From NCBI RefSeq assembly GCF_025354435.1, contig NZ_JANXMU010000008.1, positions 38,754 to 102,753 of the forward strand: a DNA stretch of 64,000 bases, in the 5' to 3' direction. The stretch comes from Rhodoferax sp. (GTDB lineage Bacteria > Pseudomonadota > Gammaproteobacteria > Burkholderiales > Burkholderiaceae_C). The notes under the pieces were generated by a model, which made no database searches, was not told where the DNA came from, and saw only the letters and a list, made by a program, of their open reading frames with translations. Shown in pieces: positions 6,842 to 15,366 of this stretch. Positions within the stretch are counted from its first letter, which is position 1. Every line of letters begins with the position of its first letter. The translations under genes were made by a program, and so were the position numbers.

Positions 6842-8047
6842 TCAGGCGGCACGTTGGGGCAGTTGCACCACGTTGCCAGCCTTTCGCCCGTCCAGGTAGT
6901 CAGCCCACCACTGCATCAGCCGCGTACGCTCCTGCATGTACGTGGTGCGGTGGTAGGCGGCACGTATTTCGTTCTGCTCTTTGTGAGCCAGCTGGCGCTC
7001 GATCACATCAGGGTTCCAGCTGTGTTCGTTCGCCACCGTGGAGAACAGCGCCCGGAAGCCGTGGGCCGTGGCGGTGTTCTTGTAGCCCATACGGGCAAGG
7101 GCCGAATTGAAGGTGTTTTCACTGAGCGGCTTGCTGCGGTACACGGGGCTGGGGAACACCAGCGCACTGTCGGCGCTCAGCGTCTGCATGCTGGCCAGCA
7201 CCTCAAGGGCCTGTTTCGACAACGGTACACGGTGTTCGCTGCGCATCTTCATGCGTTCGGGCGGGATGGTCCAAAGGGCCGCGTCCAGGTCAAACTCTGC
7301 CCAGCGTGCGCCGCGCACCTCACCGGGCCGCGTGGCAGTCAACATCAGCAGGCGCAGGGCGTGCGTGGTGTGGGGGTCGCCCTCATAGGCTTCCAGCTTG
7401 GCCATGAAGTCGGGCAGCTCTTTATCAGGCAAGGCGGCACGGTGTTGCACCTCGCGGGGCTTGAGTATTTCGGAGGGCACCAGGTCCAACATCGGATTGC
7501 TTTCGATGCGCTCATGCGTCACAGCCCAGCGGTACACCGACTTGACCCGCTGCAACACCCGGTTGGCCTGGTCGCCCGCGCCGCGTGCCTCGATCTTCTT
7601 CACCGCCGCCATGACTTCACCCGCCTTGATGGATGCCATAGGGCGTGCCCCCAGCGTTGGGAAAATGTCGGCATGCAGTGATGCACGGATGCGGCCCATG
7701 GTTTCAGCCTCCCAGCGGGATGCCTGGTGCACCAGCCAATCGAGGGTGACGGCTTCCAGCGTGTTCACGGCTTCATGCGTGGACTTGGCTTTTTCAGCCT
7801 TGCGCACCTGGCCGGGGTCGTCGCCAGCTTCTAGGACCTTGCGTGCATCGGTGGCCAAGTCACGGGCGGCCTTGAGACCCACCGCCGGATAGACACCAAA
7901 GGCTAGGCGCTTCTCTTTGCCGCCGTGGCGGTACTTCATGCGCCAGTACCGCCCGCCTGCCTTGGTCAGCTCCAGGTACAGGCCTGCGCCGTCGAAATGC
8001 TTGCCGGGTGTCTTGAGCGTTCGGAGCAATGTGTCGCTGAGCTTCAT
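6842..8047 (-). CDS. int: P4-type tyrosine integrase
   Basis: Site-specific recombinase of 401 residues, the usual length for the P4 integrase family. The N-terminal 90 residues form the DUF4102-type arm-binding domain (SDTLLRTLKTPGKHFDGAGLYL, rich in Lys/Arg and Gly). A core-binding SAM-like domain follows at about 95-185. The C-terminal catalytic domain holds the Arg of TRPGEVRGARW (about R240), the His-x-x-Arg of AHGFR (about H329/R332) and the nucleophile Tyr in AAYHR (about Y365). All expected catalytic residues are present, so it should be active. It is transcribed away from the putative attachment side. Tandem 12-bp repeats just upstream of its start are probable arm-type sites. Confidence 0.95.
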   Translation of the reverse strand: MKLSDTLLRTLKTPGKHFDGAGLYLELTKAGGRYWRMKYRHGGKEKRLAFGVYPAVGLKAARDLATDARKVLEAGDDPGQVRKAEKAKSTHEAVNTLEAVTLDWLVHQASRWEAETMGRIRASLHADIFPTLGARPMASIKAGEVMAAVKKIEARGAGDQANRVLQRVKSVYRWAVTHERIESNPMLDLVPSEILKPREVQHRAALPDKELPDFMAKLEAYEGDPHTTHALRLLMLTATRPGEVRGARWAEFDLDAALWTIPPERMKMRSEHRVPLSKQALEVLASMQTLSADSALVFPSPVYRSKPLSENTFNSALARMGYKNTATAHGFRALFSTVANEHSWNPDVIERQLAHKEQNEIRAAYHRTTYMQERTRLMQWWADYLDGRKAGNVVQLPQRAA

Positions 8048-8113
8048 AGCTATATATCCAATTCATTATGAAAAACAAACGTCTTACGCCTTTTCACGTC
8101 CACCACAAAGCAA

Positions 8114-8137
8114 TTGGGGGCACATTTGGGGGCACAT
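8114..8137. repeat. Tandem 12-bp repeats upstream of int
   Basis: Two exact adjacent copies of TTGGGGGCACAT, 66-90 bp upstream of the integrase start, between int and the inferred right end. Position and exact repetition suit arm-type integrase binding sites of attP. Confidence 0.5.
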
Positions 8138-8219
8138 CCAGCACTTTTGAAAACTCTACCATTGATTCATAACGATTTTTTTGAACAGTGCGGGAGCGGC
8201 CCCGGCACCACATCCTAAA

Positions 8220-8254
8220 AACCCTTTGACTCCACCGAGTCAAAGGGTTTTTTT
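8220..8254 (+). terminator. Strong intrinsic terminator with no gene of its own
   Basis: AACCCTTTGACTC and GAGTCAAAGGGTT form a 13-bp perfect stem with a 4-nt loop, followed by five T residues. No plus-strand gene precedes it within the element. It probably belonged to the chromosomal gene or RNA at whose 3' end the element integrated. Confidence 0.85.
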
Positions 8255-8278
8255 ATGCCCCTACATTGCTGTAGTTTC

Positions 8279-8306
8279 TGAATTTTCATAAAATACTGAA
8301 AATTCA
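8279..8306. promoter_or_regulatory. Palindromic operator upstream of the gbsR-cydAB unit
   Basis: TGAATTTTCA-N8-TGAAAATTCA is a perfect 10-8-10 inverted repeat ending 13 bp before the regulator start. It is a good candidate for autoregulation by the MarR/GbsR-type protein it precedes. Confidence 0.55.
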
Positions 8307-8319
8307 AAAGAAACACACT

Positions 8320-8892
8320 ATGAACCTGCCTCCCCTTACCCAGCGCTTCGTTTTGCATTTTGGCGAAATGGGCAGCCGCTGGGGTATCAACCGCACCGTG
8401 GGGCAAATCTATGCCCTGCTGTTTGTGTCGGCCAAGCCGCTGAACGCCGACGAAATTGCCGAAGGACTGGCGTTTTCGCGCTCCAATGTCAGCATGGGGC
8501 TCAAGGAGCTGTCGTCATGGAACCTGGTGCGCTTGCACCATCTGCCCAATGACCGGCGCGAATACTTTGAGACCCCCGGCGACGTGTGGGCCATCTTTCG
8601 CACCCTGGCGGCCGAGCGGCGCAAGCGCGAGATCGACCCCACGCTGACCATGCTGCGCGAGGCGCTGATGGAGCGGCCCGCGCTGGCCGAAGACATCCAC
8701 GCCCAGTCGCGCATGAAGGAAATGCACGATCTGATCGAGCTGGGCACGTCCTGGTTGGACGATGTGCAAAAGATGGACTCCGCCTCGCTGGCCAGCCTGC
8801 TGAAGATGGGTTCGCAGGTAAAGAAACTGCTCGAAGTCAAAGAGCGGGTCAAAAAAGTATTCAAAACCACGCCCTCGGAAGGAACCACATGA
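8320..8892 (+). CDS. GbsR/MarR-type transcriptional regulator
   Basis: Winged-helix regulator of 190 residues, similar in layout to the GbsR branch of the MarR superfamily: FGEMGSRWGINRTVGQIYALL, then LNADEIAEGLAFSRSNVSMGLKELSSW as recognition region, then a wing ending DRREYFETPGD. The C-terminal half is helical and likely mediates dimerisation. Its stop overlaps the start of cydA (ATGA), so regulator and oxidase are translationally coupled. A 10-8-10 palindrome directly upstream suggests autoregulation. GbsR proteins are known for sensing small molecules such as choline; the ligand here is unknown. A role in controlling the bd-type oxidase is inferred from the coupling. Confidence 0.8.
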   Translation: MNLPPLTQRFVLHFGEMGSRWGINRTVGQIYALLFVSAKPLNADEIAEGLAFSRSNVSMGLKELSSWNLVRLHHLPNDRREYFETPGDVWAIFRTLAAERRKREIDPTLTMLREALMERPALAEDIHAQSRMKEMHDLIELGTSWLDDVQKMDSASLASLLKMGSQVKKLLEVKERVKKVFKTTPSEGTT

Positions 8893-10250
8893 TGGAAGCC
8901 CTCGACCCGGTCGTGCTGGCCCGCATCCAGTTTGCGGCCAACATGACTTTTCACATCCTGTTTCCCACCATCAGTATTTCGATGGGTTGGGTGCTGTTTT
9001 ATTTCAAGACCCGGTATACGGCCACCCGCGCACCGCACTGGATGGATGCCTACCAGTTCTGGGTGAAGATTTTCGCGCTGACCTTTGCGCTGGGCGTGGT
9101 CAGCGGCATCACCATGAGCTTCCAGTTCGGCACCAACTGGCCGGGCTTCATGCTCAAGGTGGGCAATGTCGCCGGGCCGCTGCTGGCCTACGAGGTGCTG
9201 ACGGCCTTCTTTTTAGAGGCCACCATGCTCGGCATCATGCTGTTTGGGCGGCACCGGGTGAGCGAACGCATGCACACCACCGCGACCTTTCTGGTGGCGG
9301 CGGGCACTACCTTGTCGGCGTTCTGGATTCTGGCGCTGAACTCGTGGATGCACACCCCGGCAGGCTTTGCGATGATCGACGGCAAGGCCCATGTGACCAG
9401 CTGGCTGGAGGTGATTTTCAACCCCTCTTTCCCCTACCGCTTCAGCCACATGCTGCTGGCCTCGGGGCTGACATCGGCCTTTTTGCTGAGTGGCATCAGC
9501 GCCTTCCGCTGGCTCAAGAACGACCGCGGGCTGGAGGTGATGGCCGGGCTGCGCACGGGTTTGACCATTGCGGCCTTCTTGATCCCGGTGCAGATCGTGG
9601 TGGGCGACATGCACGGAGTGAACACCTTGCACCACCAGCCCGCCAAGATTGCCGCCATGGAAGGCATCTGGAAGACCGAGCGCGGCACGGCTGCAGTGTT
9701 GTTTGGCATACCCGATGCGGCCACGCAGAGCAACAAGTTCGAGATCGCCATCCCCAAACTGGCATCCTTCTACCTCACCCACGACTGGAACGGCGAGGTC
9801 AAAGGTATCGATGCCTTTGGCGACAAGCATCCGCCCGTGGCCCCGGTGTTCTTCGCGTTTCGCATCATGGTGGGTGTGGGCCTGCTGATGCTGGCCGCGA
9901 GCTGGACGGGCGTGTGGCAACTGCGCCGCCAGGGGCAGCCCCGGCCCTGGCTGGCCAAGGGCCTGGTGGCCATGACCTTCATCGGCTGGGTCGGGCTGAT
10001 TGCGGGCTGGTATGTGACTGAAATCGGCCGCCAGCCCTGGCTGGTGCAGGGCGTGATGACGGCGGCCGAAGCGGCCTCCACCGTGCCCTCCGCCGCGATT
10101 GCCAGCACCCTGGTGGTCTATTTGCTGCTGTACGTGGTGCTGATCACCGCCTACATCTCGGTGGTGTTCCACATGGCCCGCAAGGCCTCGCTGCACGCCC
10201 AACCCGGCTACCCCCACATTGACCGCCGTATGGAGACCCAACATGCCTGA
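8889..10250 (+). CDS. cydA: Cytochrome bd-type quinol oxidase subunit I
   Basis: Integral membrane subunit of 453 residues that holds the three haems and oxidises quinol while reducing oxygen to water. The start at 8889 overlaps the regulator stop; ATG at 8892 is equally possible. Visible family residues: His22 in NMTFHILFP, Glu pair in YEVLTAFFLEAT (about 101-109), His187 in YRFSHMLLAS, Met327 in AFRIMVGVG, and the GRQPW motif (about 380-384). The Q-loop is short, as in cyanide-insensitive CioA-type oxidases rather than the long E. coli form. It overlaps cydB by 8 bp. No cydX-like small gene was found after cydB. Confidence 0.95.
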   Translation: MMEALDPVVLARIQFAANMTFHILFPTISISMGWVLFYFKTRYTATRAPHWMDAYQFWVKIFALTFALGVVSGITMSFQFGTNWPGFMLKVGNVAGPLLAYEVLTAFFLEATMLGIMLFGRHRVSERMHTTATFLVAAGTTLSAFWILALNSWMHTPAGFAMIDGKAHVTSWLEVIFNPSFPYRFSHMLLASGLTSAFLLSGISAFRWLKNDRGLEVMAGLRTGLTIAAFLIPVQIVVGDMHGVNTLHHQPAKIAAMEGIWKTERGTAAVLFGIPDAATQSNKFEIAIPKLASFYLTHDWNGEVKGIDAFGDKHPPVAPVFFAFRIMVGVGLLMLAASWTGVWQLRRQGQPRPWLAKGLVAMTFIGWVGLIAGWYVTEIGRQPWLVQGVMTAAEAASTVPSAAIASTLVVYLLLYVVLITAYISVVFHMARKASLHAQPGYPHIDRRMETQHA

Positions 10251-11274
10251 CCTGATCAACAACTTTGGCCAACCCGAGGTCTGGCTGCCGGTCGTCTTCG
10301 CCCTGGTGATGGCCCTGGCCATGCTGGCCTATGTGATTTTGGACGGCTACGACCTGGGCGTAGGCATCCTGCTGCGCAAGCCCAACAACGCCCAACAAGA
10401 CGCGATGGTCGCCAGCATCGGCCCGTTCTGGGATGCCAACGAGACCTGGCTGGTGCTGGGCGTGGGCGTACTGCTGGTGGGTTTTCCGGTGGCGCACGGC
10501 ATGATTTTGGGCGCGCTGTACCTGCCGGTGGCCCTGATGCTGGTGGCGCTGATGCTACGCGGCGTGGCGTTTGACTTCCGCGTCAAGGCGCGGGACGAGC
10601 ACAAGCGGCTGTGGAATATGGCGTTCCATGTGGGCTCGGTGCTTGCGGGCTGGTCACAGGGTTTCATGCTGGGCTCGATGATCACCGGCTTCGTCAATGA
10701 CACGGCCAGCGTGCTGTTTAGCAGCCTGATCGGTCTGTGCCTGCTGGCCGCCTACGCGCTGCTGGGTGCGGGCTGGCTGATCATCAAAACCGACGGTGCG
10801 CTGCAGCTGATGGCCGTGGGCTGGGCGCGGCGCAGCCTGTGGATGACTGGGCTTGGCGTGCTGGCCATTTCGGTGGCCACGCCCTGGGTAAGCCACAGTA
10901 TCTTCCTGAAATGGTTCAGCTTTCCCAACGTGATTTTGCTGCTGCCCATCCCCGTGGCCACGCTGGTACTGTTCTACACCATCTGGCGCAGCCTGAGCCG
11001 CTTGCCGGTGCGGCTGGCGCAGGGCAATGAGTACGGCATCGGCGTGCCCTTTGGTGCCACCGTGGGCATCTTTTTGCTGGCCTTTTACGGCCTGGGCTAC
11101 AGCATCTTTCCCTGGCTCATCATCGACCAGGTCACCATCTGGCAGGCCGCCAGTTCGCCCGAGGCGCTGATGGTGATTTTTTACGGCGTGGCCGTGGTGC
11201 TGCCGGTGATCATTGCCTACACCGTGTTCGCGTACCGGATTTTCTGGGGTAAGTCCACAGAACTAAAATATTGA
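10243..11274 (+). CDS. cydB: Cytochrome bd-type quinol oxidase subunit II
   Basis: Membrane partner of CydA, 343 residues, about eight or nine hydrophobic helices and no cofactor of its own. The family signature is present at the N-terminus (YVILDGYDLGVGIL) and further in (GPFWDANETWLVLGVG). The ATG at 10243 lies within the end of cydA, 8 bp before its stop, so the two are coupled. A longer frame upstream is dismissed because it would overlap cydA without a ribosome site. The three-gene unit regulator-cydA-cydB would supply a high-affinity or cyanide-tolerant terminal oxidase. A dispersed repeat follows directly after the stop. Confidence 0.95.
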   Translation: MPDLINNFGQPEVWLPVVFALVMALAMLAYVILDGYDLGVGILLRKPNNAQQDAMVASIGPFWDANETWLVLGVGVLLVGFPVAHGMILGALYLPVALMLVALMLRGVAFDFRVKARDEHKRLWNMAFHVGSVLAGWSQGFMLGSMITGFVNDTASVLFSSLIGLCLLAAYALLGAGWLIIKTDGALQLMAVGWARRSLWMTGLGVLAISVATPWVSHSIFLKWFSFPNVILLLPIPVATLVLFYTIWRSLSRLPVRLAQGNEYGIGVPFGATVGIFLLAFYGLGYSIFPWLIIDQVTIWQAASSPEALMVIFYGVAVVLPVIIAYTVFAYRIFWGKSTELKY

Positions 11275-11275
11275 T

Positions 11276-11330
11276 GAAATAGGCATTAAGCGTATGTAAT
11301 GCATACGCCAGTAGCTATTTATTTAATAGC
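11276..11330. repeat. Dispersed palindromic repeat, copy 1
   Basis: AT-rich intergenic copy downstream of cydB, with GCGTATGTAATGCATACGC as the central palindrome and flanking TAGCTATTTATTTAATAGC. It belongs to the family described in the findings. Confidence 0.6.
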
Positions 11331-11552
11331 AAACCTGCACCAGACCAAAGTTAACCCTGCCAGCACTGGACAAGCTTGTGGATAAGCTGGGAAAACCACT
11401 GTATGCCCGGCTTAAGTACTTGTTTTTAAAGACTAAAGCTTGTAGTGCCTAAAAAATAGGCAAGGTGCATAAATAGCCTAGGCGGCAGAATTCGCCTACC
11501 ATGGGTCGGCTCTGTTGCATGCCGCGTAACCCGTTGAACTGGAAATTTTTTT

Positions 11553-12017
11553 ATGACCATCCGCTCTGCTGTTTGGCTGGCTTTAGCCGCCCTCGCCCTT
11601 TCGGCCTGCGCCACCAAGTCCACACCCTCGGGTCCGGCGCTGGAAGGCCGCCTCACCGCCTTGCGCTGGACGCTGCAATCGGCCACCGACGGCCAGGGGC
11701 AGCCCATCGCCGCACTGTTTCCACGTGCCGACCCGCGCTTTACGGTGGAATTCAAAGACGGCCGCGTAGGTATCCGGGGCGGCTGCAACGCCATGGGCGG
11801 CAACTACCAGATCGACGCGGCCAACCAGCTGCAAGTGGGGCCGATGATGTCCACGCGCATGGCCTGCGCAGACGGGCTGATGGAGGCTGACCACGCCCTC
11901 AGCGCCCTGCTGGCCCAGCGCTTACGCGTCCAGTTAGACGAAAGCCCGGCCCCGACACTGCGGCTGGTGTCGGCCGATGGGCAGACACTGGTGTGGGCGG
12001 GTGTGCCTGCGCCTTGA
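11553..12017 (+). CDS. META-domain (HslJ-like) lipoprotein
   Basis: Secreted lipoprotein of 154 residues. The first 19 residues are a signal peptide with lipobox ALSAC, so the mature protein starts at the cysteine of ACATKS. The rest matches the META/HslJ fold: LRWTLQSATDGQGQPI, then FKDGRVGIRGGCNAMGGNYQID, then a segment with MSTRMACADG and the closing strand LVSADGQTLVWAG. Two conserved cysteines lie in the GGCN and MACA motifs. META proteins are linked to envelope stress and novobiocin resistance in E. coli; the precise role is unknown. It stands alone between cydB and gshA. Confidence 0.8.
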   Translation: MTIRSAVWLALAALALSACATKSTPSGPALEGRLTALRWTLQSATDGQGQPIAALFPRADPRFTVEFKDGRVGIRGGCNAMGGNYQIDAANQLQVGPMMSTRMACADGLMEADHALSALLAQRLRVQLDESPAPTLRLVSADGQTLVWAGVPAP

Positions 12018-12018
12018 A

Positions 12019-12077
12019 TGCTACGATTTAAGCAGCATATTACGCAGATGGAATATGCGCTAGAGGCCTATTTCACC
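12019..12077. repeat. Dispersed palindromic repeat, copy 2
   Basis: Copy between the META lipoprotein gene and convergent gshA: AGCAGCATATTACGCAGATGGAATATGCGCTAGAGGCCTATTT-like core. It lies in the 67-bp gap and may serve as a transcription end for one or both genes. Confidence 0.55.
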
Positions 12078-12084
12078 CTTAACT

Positions 12085-13668
12085 TCAGGCACTGACCGGT
12101 AGCGACTCCGCACGGCGGTGCTTGACGATCAAACGCTCGGGCGACAGGTACTGCGGCAGGTACACATCAAAAGGCATGGTGTCGGCGGCTTCGATGGCCT
12201 TCTGAGCGGCGACCGATGCGGTGGTCATCGCTTCAAAGCGGCTTTGCTGCTCGGCACTGAACGGCAAATCCAGCAAGTGCTGACGGGTTTGCAGCGACTG
12301 GTGCGCGATGAAGGGCACGAACGAGCCGCACTCGGTTCCCTGCATGGCGGCCAGCACGCGGGCCGACGACAGCAGGCTGGGGTCGGCCAAGGCGGCATCG
12401 GCAGCGGCCAGCGCATCGCTGTACAGCGTACCGCCGTGGGCGGCATCCAATGCAGCGGCGATGGGGCGGCACTGGGCCACCAGGTCGCTGCCCCACTCGG
12501 CCAAGGGTACTTCCTGGCCTGCGCGCTCCAGCGTCAGGCCGGGCTCGCGGCCCCGGGCGGCCACACGGTGCTGGTTGTGCGCCAGCTCGGTGATTTCCTG
12601 CGGGCTGTCGGGCGGGCTGTCGCTGAGTAAACAGTGCAGCAAAAACACGTCGATAAAGCGCATGGTCTGGGCGGTGATGCCGACCGGCACAAACGGGTCC
12701 AGGTCCAGCAGGCGCACTTCCACGTACTCCACACCGCGCTCGCGCAGGGCGTGCAGCGGGCGCTCGCCGGGGTAGATCACGCGCTTGGGGCGGATGGTGC
12801 CGTAGAACTCGTTTTCGATCTGCAACAGGCTGGTGGCCAGCTGGTTGTAGTCGCCGCCAGTGCCGCGCACACCCACCGCCTTGTAGGCCGGATACGGGCG
12901 GGTCAGCGCGTCTTGCAGCGAAGCGCCGTAGCCTTCCAGGCTGTTGTAGCTCACGGCCAGCGAAGCCTGGGCATCGCTTTGGTAGCCGAGACGGCCCATG
13001 CGCAGCGAGGTGCCGTGCGGCATGTACATGGTGCGGTCATTCAGCTCCTGCAGCTCGTGCTGGCGGCCGGCCACAAAGCTGGAGCACACCGCAGGCGACG
13101 CGCCAAACAGGTACAGCAGCAAGAACGCGTGGCGGCGAAAGTTGCGAATCAGGCCAAAGTACTCTTCGCTGCTGACACCGGGCAGCGACCAGTTGTAGTG
13201 GATGCCCGAGATGGTCTGCATGCGGCGGCCGTAGCGGTGGCCCAGGCCCATGCGGTAAACGCTCTTGGCGCGGCCCACGTTGGAGCTGCCATAGCGGCCA
13301 ATCGGAATGGTTTCATCGGTGGGCAGGCCGCAGGGCATGCTGGACACCCAGAGCATTTCGTCGTCACCCTGGGCTTGCAGGGTGCGGTAGGTGAACTGGT
13401 GCACTTCGGTGAGCTCGTCCAGGCAGGCTTCCACGCCCTTGTGCACGCCGGTGATCAGTTCCACCTGGGATTCGCTGAAGTCGGTGGTGATGTGCGGGTG
13501 CGTCAGGGCCGAGCCGAGTGCTGCCGGGTGCGGCGTGAGGGCCAGGCTGCCGCTGGGCTGGGCGCGCAGGCTTTCCTTTTCCAGGCCACGGCGGATGCCC
13601 TGGAGCCGTTCGGGCGCGAGGGCCTGCAGGCGTTCTAGCAATGCGGCGGAGGGGGTGGAGCTGCTCAT
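12085..13668 (-). CDS. gshA: Glutamate-cysteine ligase
   Basis: Cytoplasmic enzyme of 527 residues that joins glutamate and cysteine with ATP in the first step of glutathione synthesis. It is of the gamma-proteobacterial GshA type: N-terminal RRGLEKESLRAQPSG, then TDFSESQVELITGVHKG, WVSSMPCGLP and ISGIHYNWSLPG, all in the family order, and the later RMGRLGYQSD and YEVRLLDLDPF-like segment (VEVRLLDLDPFVPVG). The length is as expected (E. coli GshA 518). It is a single gene, convergent with the META lipoprotein gene. The start at 13668 has no strong ribosome site. Confidence 0.95.
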   Translation of the reverse strand: MSSSTPSAALLERLQALAPERLQGIRRGLEKESLRAQPSGSLALTPHPAALGSALTHPHITTDFSESQVELITGVHKGVEACLDELTEVHQFTYRTLQAQGDDEMLWVSSMPCGLPTDETIPIGRYGSSNVGRAKSVYRMGLGHRYGRRMQTISGIHYNWSLPGVSSEEYFGLIRNFRRHAFLLLYLFGASPAVCSSFVAGRQHELQELNDRTMYMPHGTSLRMGRLGYQSDAQASLAVSYNSLEGYGASLQDALTRPYPAYKAVGVRGTGGDYNQLATSLLQIENEFYGTIRPKRVIYPGERPLHALRERGVEYVEVRLLDLDPFVPVGITAQTMRFIDVFLLHCLLSDSPPDSPQEITELAHNQHRVAARGREPGLTLERAGQEVPLAEWGSDLVAQCRPIAAALDAAHGGTLYSDALAAADAALADPSLLSSARVLAAMQGTECGSFVPFIAHQSLQTRQHLLDLPFSAEQQSRFEAMTTASVAAQKAIEAADTMPFDVYLPQYLSPERLIVKHRRAESLPVSA

Positions 13669-13863
13669 CTTGGGTATCCGTTAATGTGAAGTAACTTTCA
13701 TGGCTCGGGGTGCTCTGCACCCGAGTCTGTGAAAGTTAGGGACAAGACACAGCGCCCAAACCCTGGGCGGCTCGCCCACGGTCTGGGCACTGCATCCAGT
13801 CGTACATAAATCTTGACCGGGCGTGGAAGGTATCACAGGCGCGCCCGGCGTGCTGGAGACGGC

Positions 13864-13897
13864 AAAACGCCCCCAGCCGCAGGGCGTGGGGGCGTTT
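13864..13897 (-). terminator. Terminator of the RND efflux operon
   Basis: AAACGCCCCCA/TGGGGGCGTTT form an 11-bp stem with an 11-nt loop. Read on the minus strand it ends in TTTT, 15 bp after the stop of the outer-membrane-factor gene, so it ends the pump operon. Confidence 0.8.
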
Positions 13898-13911
13898 CGC
13901 GCAAGCGAGAA

Positions 13912-15366
13912 CTACGGTTTTGCTATCTGCGCCGTGACGCTGCTGGCATCCCAGCCGCCGCCCAGCGCCTTGTACAGGCTGACCACGGCATTCAACTGGC
14001 CGCGCTGGATGTCTATCAGGCCGGATTCGGCCTGCGCCAGGTCGCGCTGGGCATTCAACACTTCCAGGTAGCCGGAATAGCCGTTTTTGTAACGCAGGTC
14101 GGCCAGGCGCAGGGTGCTGCGCAGGGCATCGATACGCTTGGCAGTGGTGGCGGTGATATCGCGGCCGGCGGCCACGTTGTTCAGCGCGTCGTGTACATCG
14201 CGGAAGGCGTTTTGCACCGTCTGCGTGTAGGTGGCCAACGCCTGCTGCTGGCGCGCGTTGGACGCGGCCACCACGGCATCGATGGCCCCGGCCCGGAAGA
14301 TCGGCTGCGTCAGGTTACCCACCAGGTTCCACAGCAGCGAAGCCGGGTCGAACAGGTCCGACAGGTCTTTGGACTGCACACCGTAGCCCGCCGTGAGGCT
14401 GAGCTTGGGAAAATAGGCCGCGCGGGCCTGGCCGATGTCGGCGTTGGCCGCAATCAGGCTTTGCTCGGCAGCCACCACGTCGGGGCGGCGGGTCAGCACG
14501 TCGGATGGCAGATCAGCCGGGATCGCCTGCGCGGCGTACAGCGTGCCCAGGTCGGCACCGCGGGCCAGCACCGGGTTGGCGATGTCGGTGGGCTTGCGGC
14601 CCAGCAGCACGGCTAGCGCGGATTCGGCGTTGCTGCGGTTTTGCACAGTCTGCTGCAGCGTGGCCTGGATGCCTGCGGCTTCGGATTCGGCCTGGCGCAG
14701 GTCCATCTCGCCAATCACCCCGGCGCTGAAGCGGCGGTTTTGCAAACGCAGGTTCTCGGTACGGGTGGCCAGGGTCTGCTCGCCCAGGGTTTGCTGGGCA
14801 TCCAGGGCGCGCAGGGCAAAGTAGCTTTGGGCTACGTTGGCGTACAGCGTGGTCAGCACCGTGCCCCGGCTGGCGGCCTGGGCCAGCAGGCGGGCACGGG
14901 CGGCCTCGTCGGCGCGGGCGTATTTGCCCCAGAAGTCGAGCTCGTAGCTGGCGCTCATGCCCAGTTGCCGGTCGTTGGAGTACGGGTTGCCACCGGGCGT
15001 GAACGAGGCCGAATTCTCGCTCGCACGTCGGCGGGTAGCGCTGGCGTTCAAATCCACCGAGGGGTAGAAGTTGGACGCGTTCTGGTCCAGCGTGGCGCGA
15101 GCCTCGGCGATGCGGGCGGTGGCCAGGGCCAGATCTTGGCTGTTGGCGGCTGCCTCTTGCAGCAGGCCATCCAGCACCGGGTCGTTGAAGCCCTTCCACC
15201 ACACCAGCCAGTCCACGCTGGTGGCGGTGCCACTGCTGGTCAGGGTGGTGGGCAGGTCCAGCGCCGGGCGCTGGTAATTAGGACCTAAAGGAGCGATACC
15301 GCAGGCAGATAGTGCGCAAGCAGCTACCAAAGTAATAGCAAATGATTGTAGAGTGCGCTTAGACAT
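13912..15366 (-). CDS. RND efflux outer-membrane factor (OprM/NodT family)
   Basis: Outer-membrane channel lipoprotein of 484 residues, third gene of a tripartite drug efflux pump. ATG at 15366 is chosen: it has an AAGGAG site 6-7 bp upstream and overlaps the pump stop by 8 bp. A signal peptide with lipobox ALSAC precedes the mature cysteine. The OMF duplication is visible as two helical hairpins, each beginning with an AxARIAEARA or AAYFPKLSLTAGYG-like strand. It forms the TolC-like exit duct for the pump encoded directly upstream. The substrates are unknown. The operon ends at the hairpin at 13864-13897. Confidence 0.95.
   Translation of the reverse strand: MSKRTLQSFAITLVAACALSACGIAPLGPNYQRPALDLPTTLTSSGTATSVDWLVWWKGFNDPVLDGLLQEAAANSQDLALATARIAEARATLDQNASNFYPSVDLNASATRRRASENSASFTPGGNPYSNDRQLGMSASYELDFWGKYARADEAARARLLAQAASRGTVLTTLYANVAQSYFALRALDAQQTLGEQTLATRTENLRLQNRRFSAGVIGEMDLRQAESEAAGIQATLQQTVQNRSNAESALAVLLGRKPTDIANPVLARGADLGTLYAAQAIPADLPSDVLTRRPDVVAAEQSLIAANADIGQARAAYFPKLSLTAGYGVQSKDLSDLFDPASLLWNLVGNLTQPIFRAGAIDAVVAASNARQQQALATYTQTVQNAFRDVHDALNNVAAGRDITATTAKRIDALRSTLRLADLRYKNGYSGYLEVLNAQRDLAQAESGLIDIQRGQLNAVVSLYKALGGGWDASSVTAQIAKP

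Larger units (their letters stand above)
1..8215. mobile_element. Right part of an integrated P4-like satellite / phage-plasmid element
   Basis: Everything from the window edge to about 8215 looks like one integrated element. It ends on the right with a P4-type tyrosine integrase (6842-8047, minus). It carries two AlpA/excisionase-like DNA-binding proteins, an HNH nuclease, a run of short overlapping minus-strand genes of unknown function, a structured immunity-type leader RNA, and a gene-poor control region with iterons. The left end lies outside the window. The right boundary is inferred: an orphan plus-strand terminator at 8220-8254 serves no element gene, so chromosome probably resumes just before it. 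No att duplication could be verified because the left end is missing. Confidence 0.75.

Noticed and set aside
8140..8220. tRNA or tmRNA 3' end as integration target
   Set aside because: GCACCA occurs before the terminator, but no T-arm or acceptor stem can be folded around it, so no RNA gene is called.
11377..11385. Perfect DnaA box (minus strand) after cydB
   Set aside because: A single 9-mer in an ordinary intergenic gap with no iterons or replication gene nearby; chance occurrence is likely.
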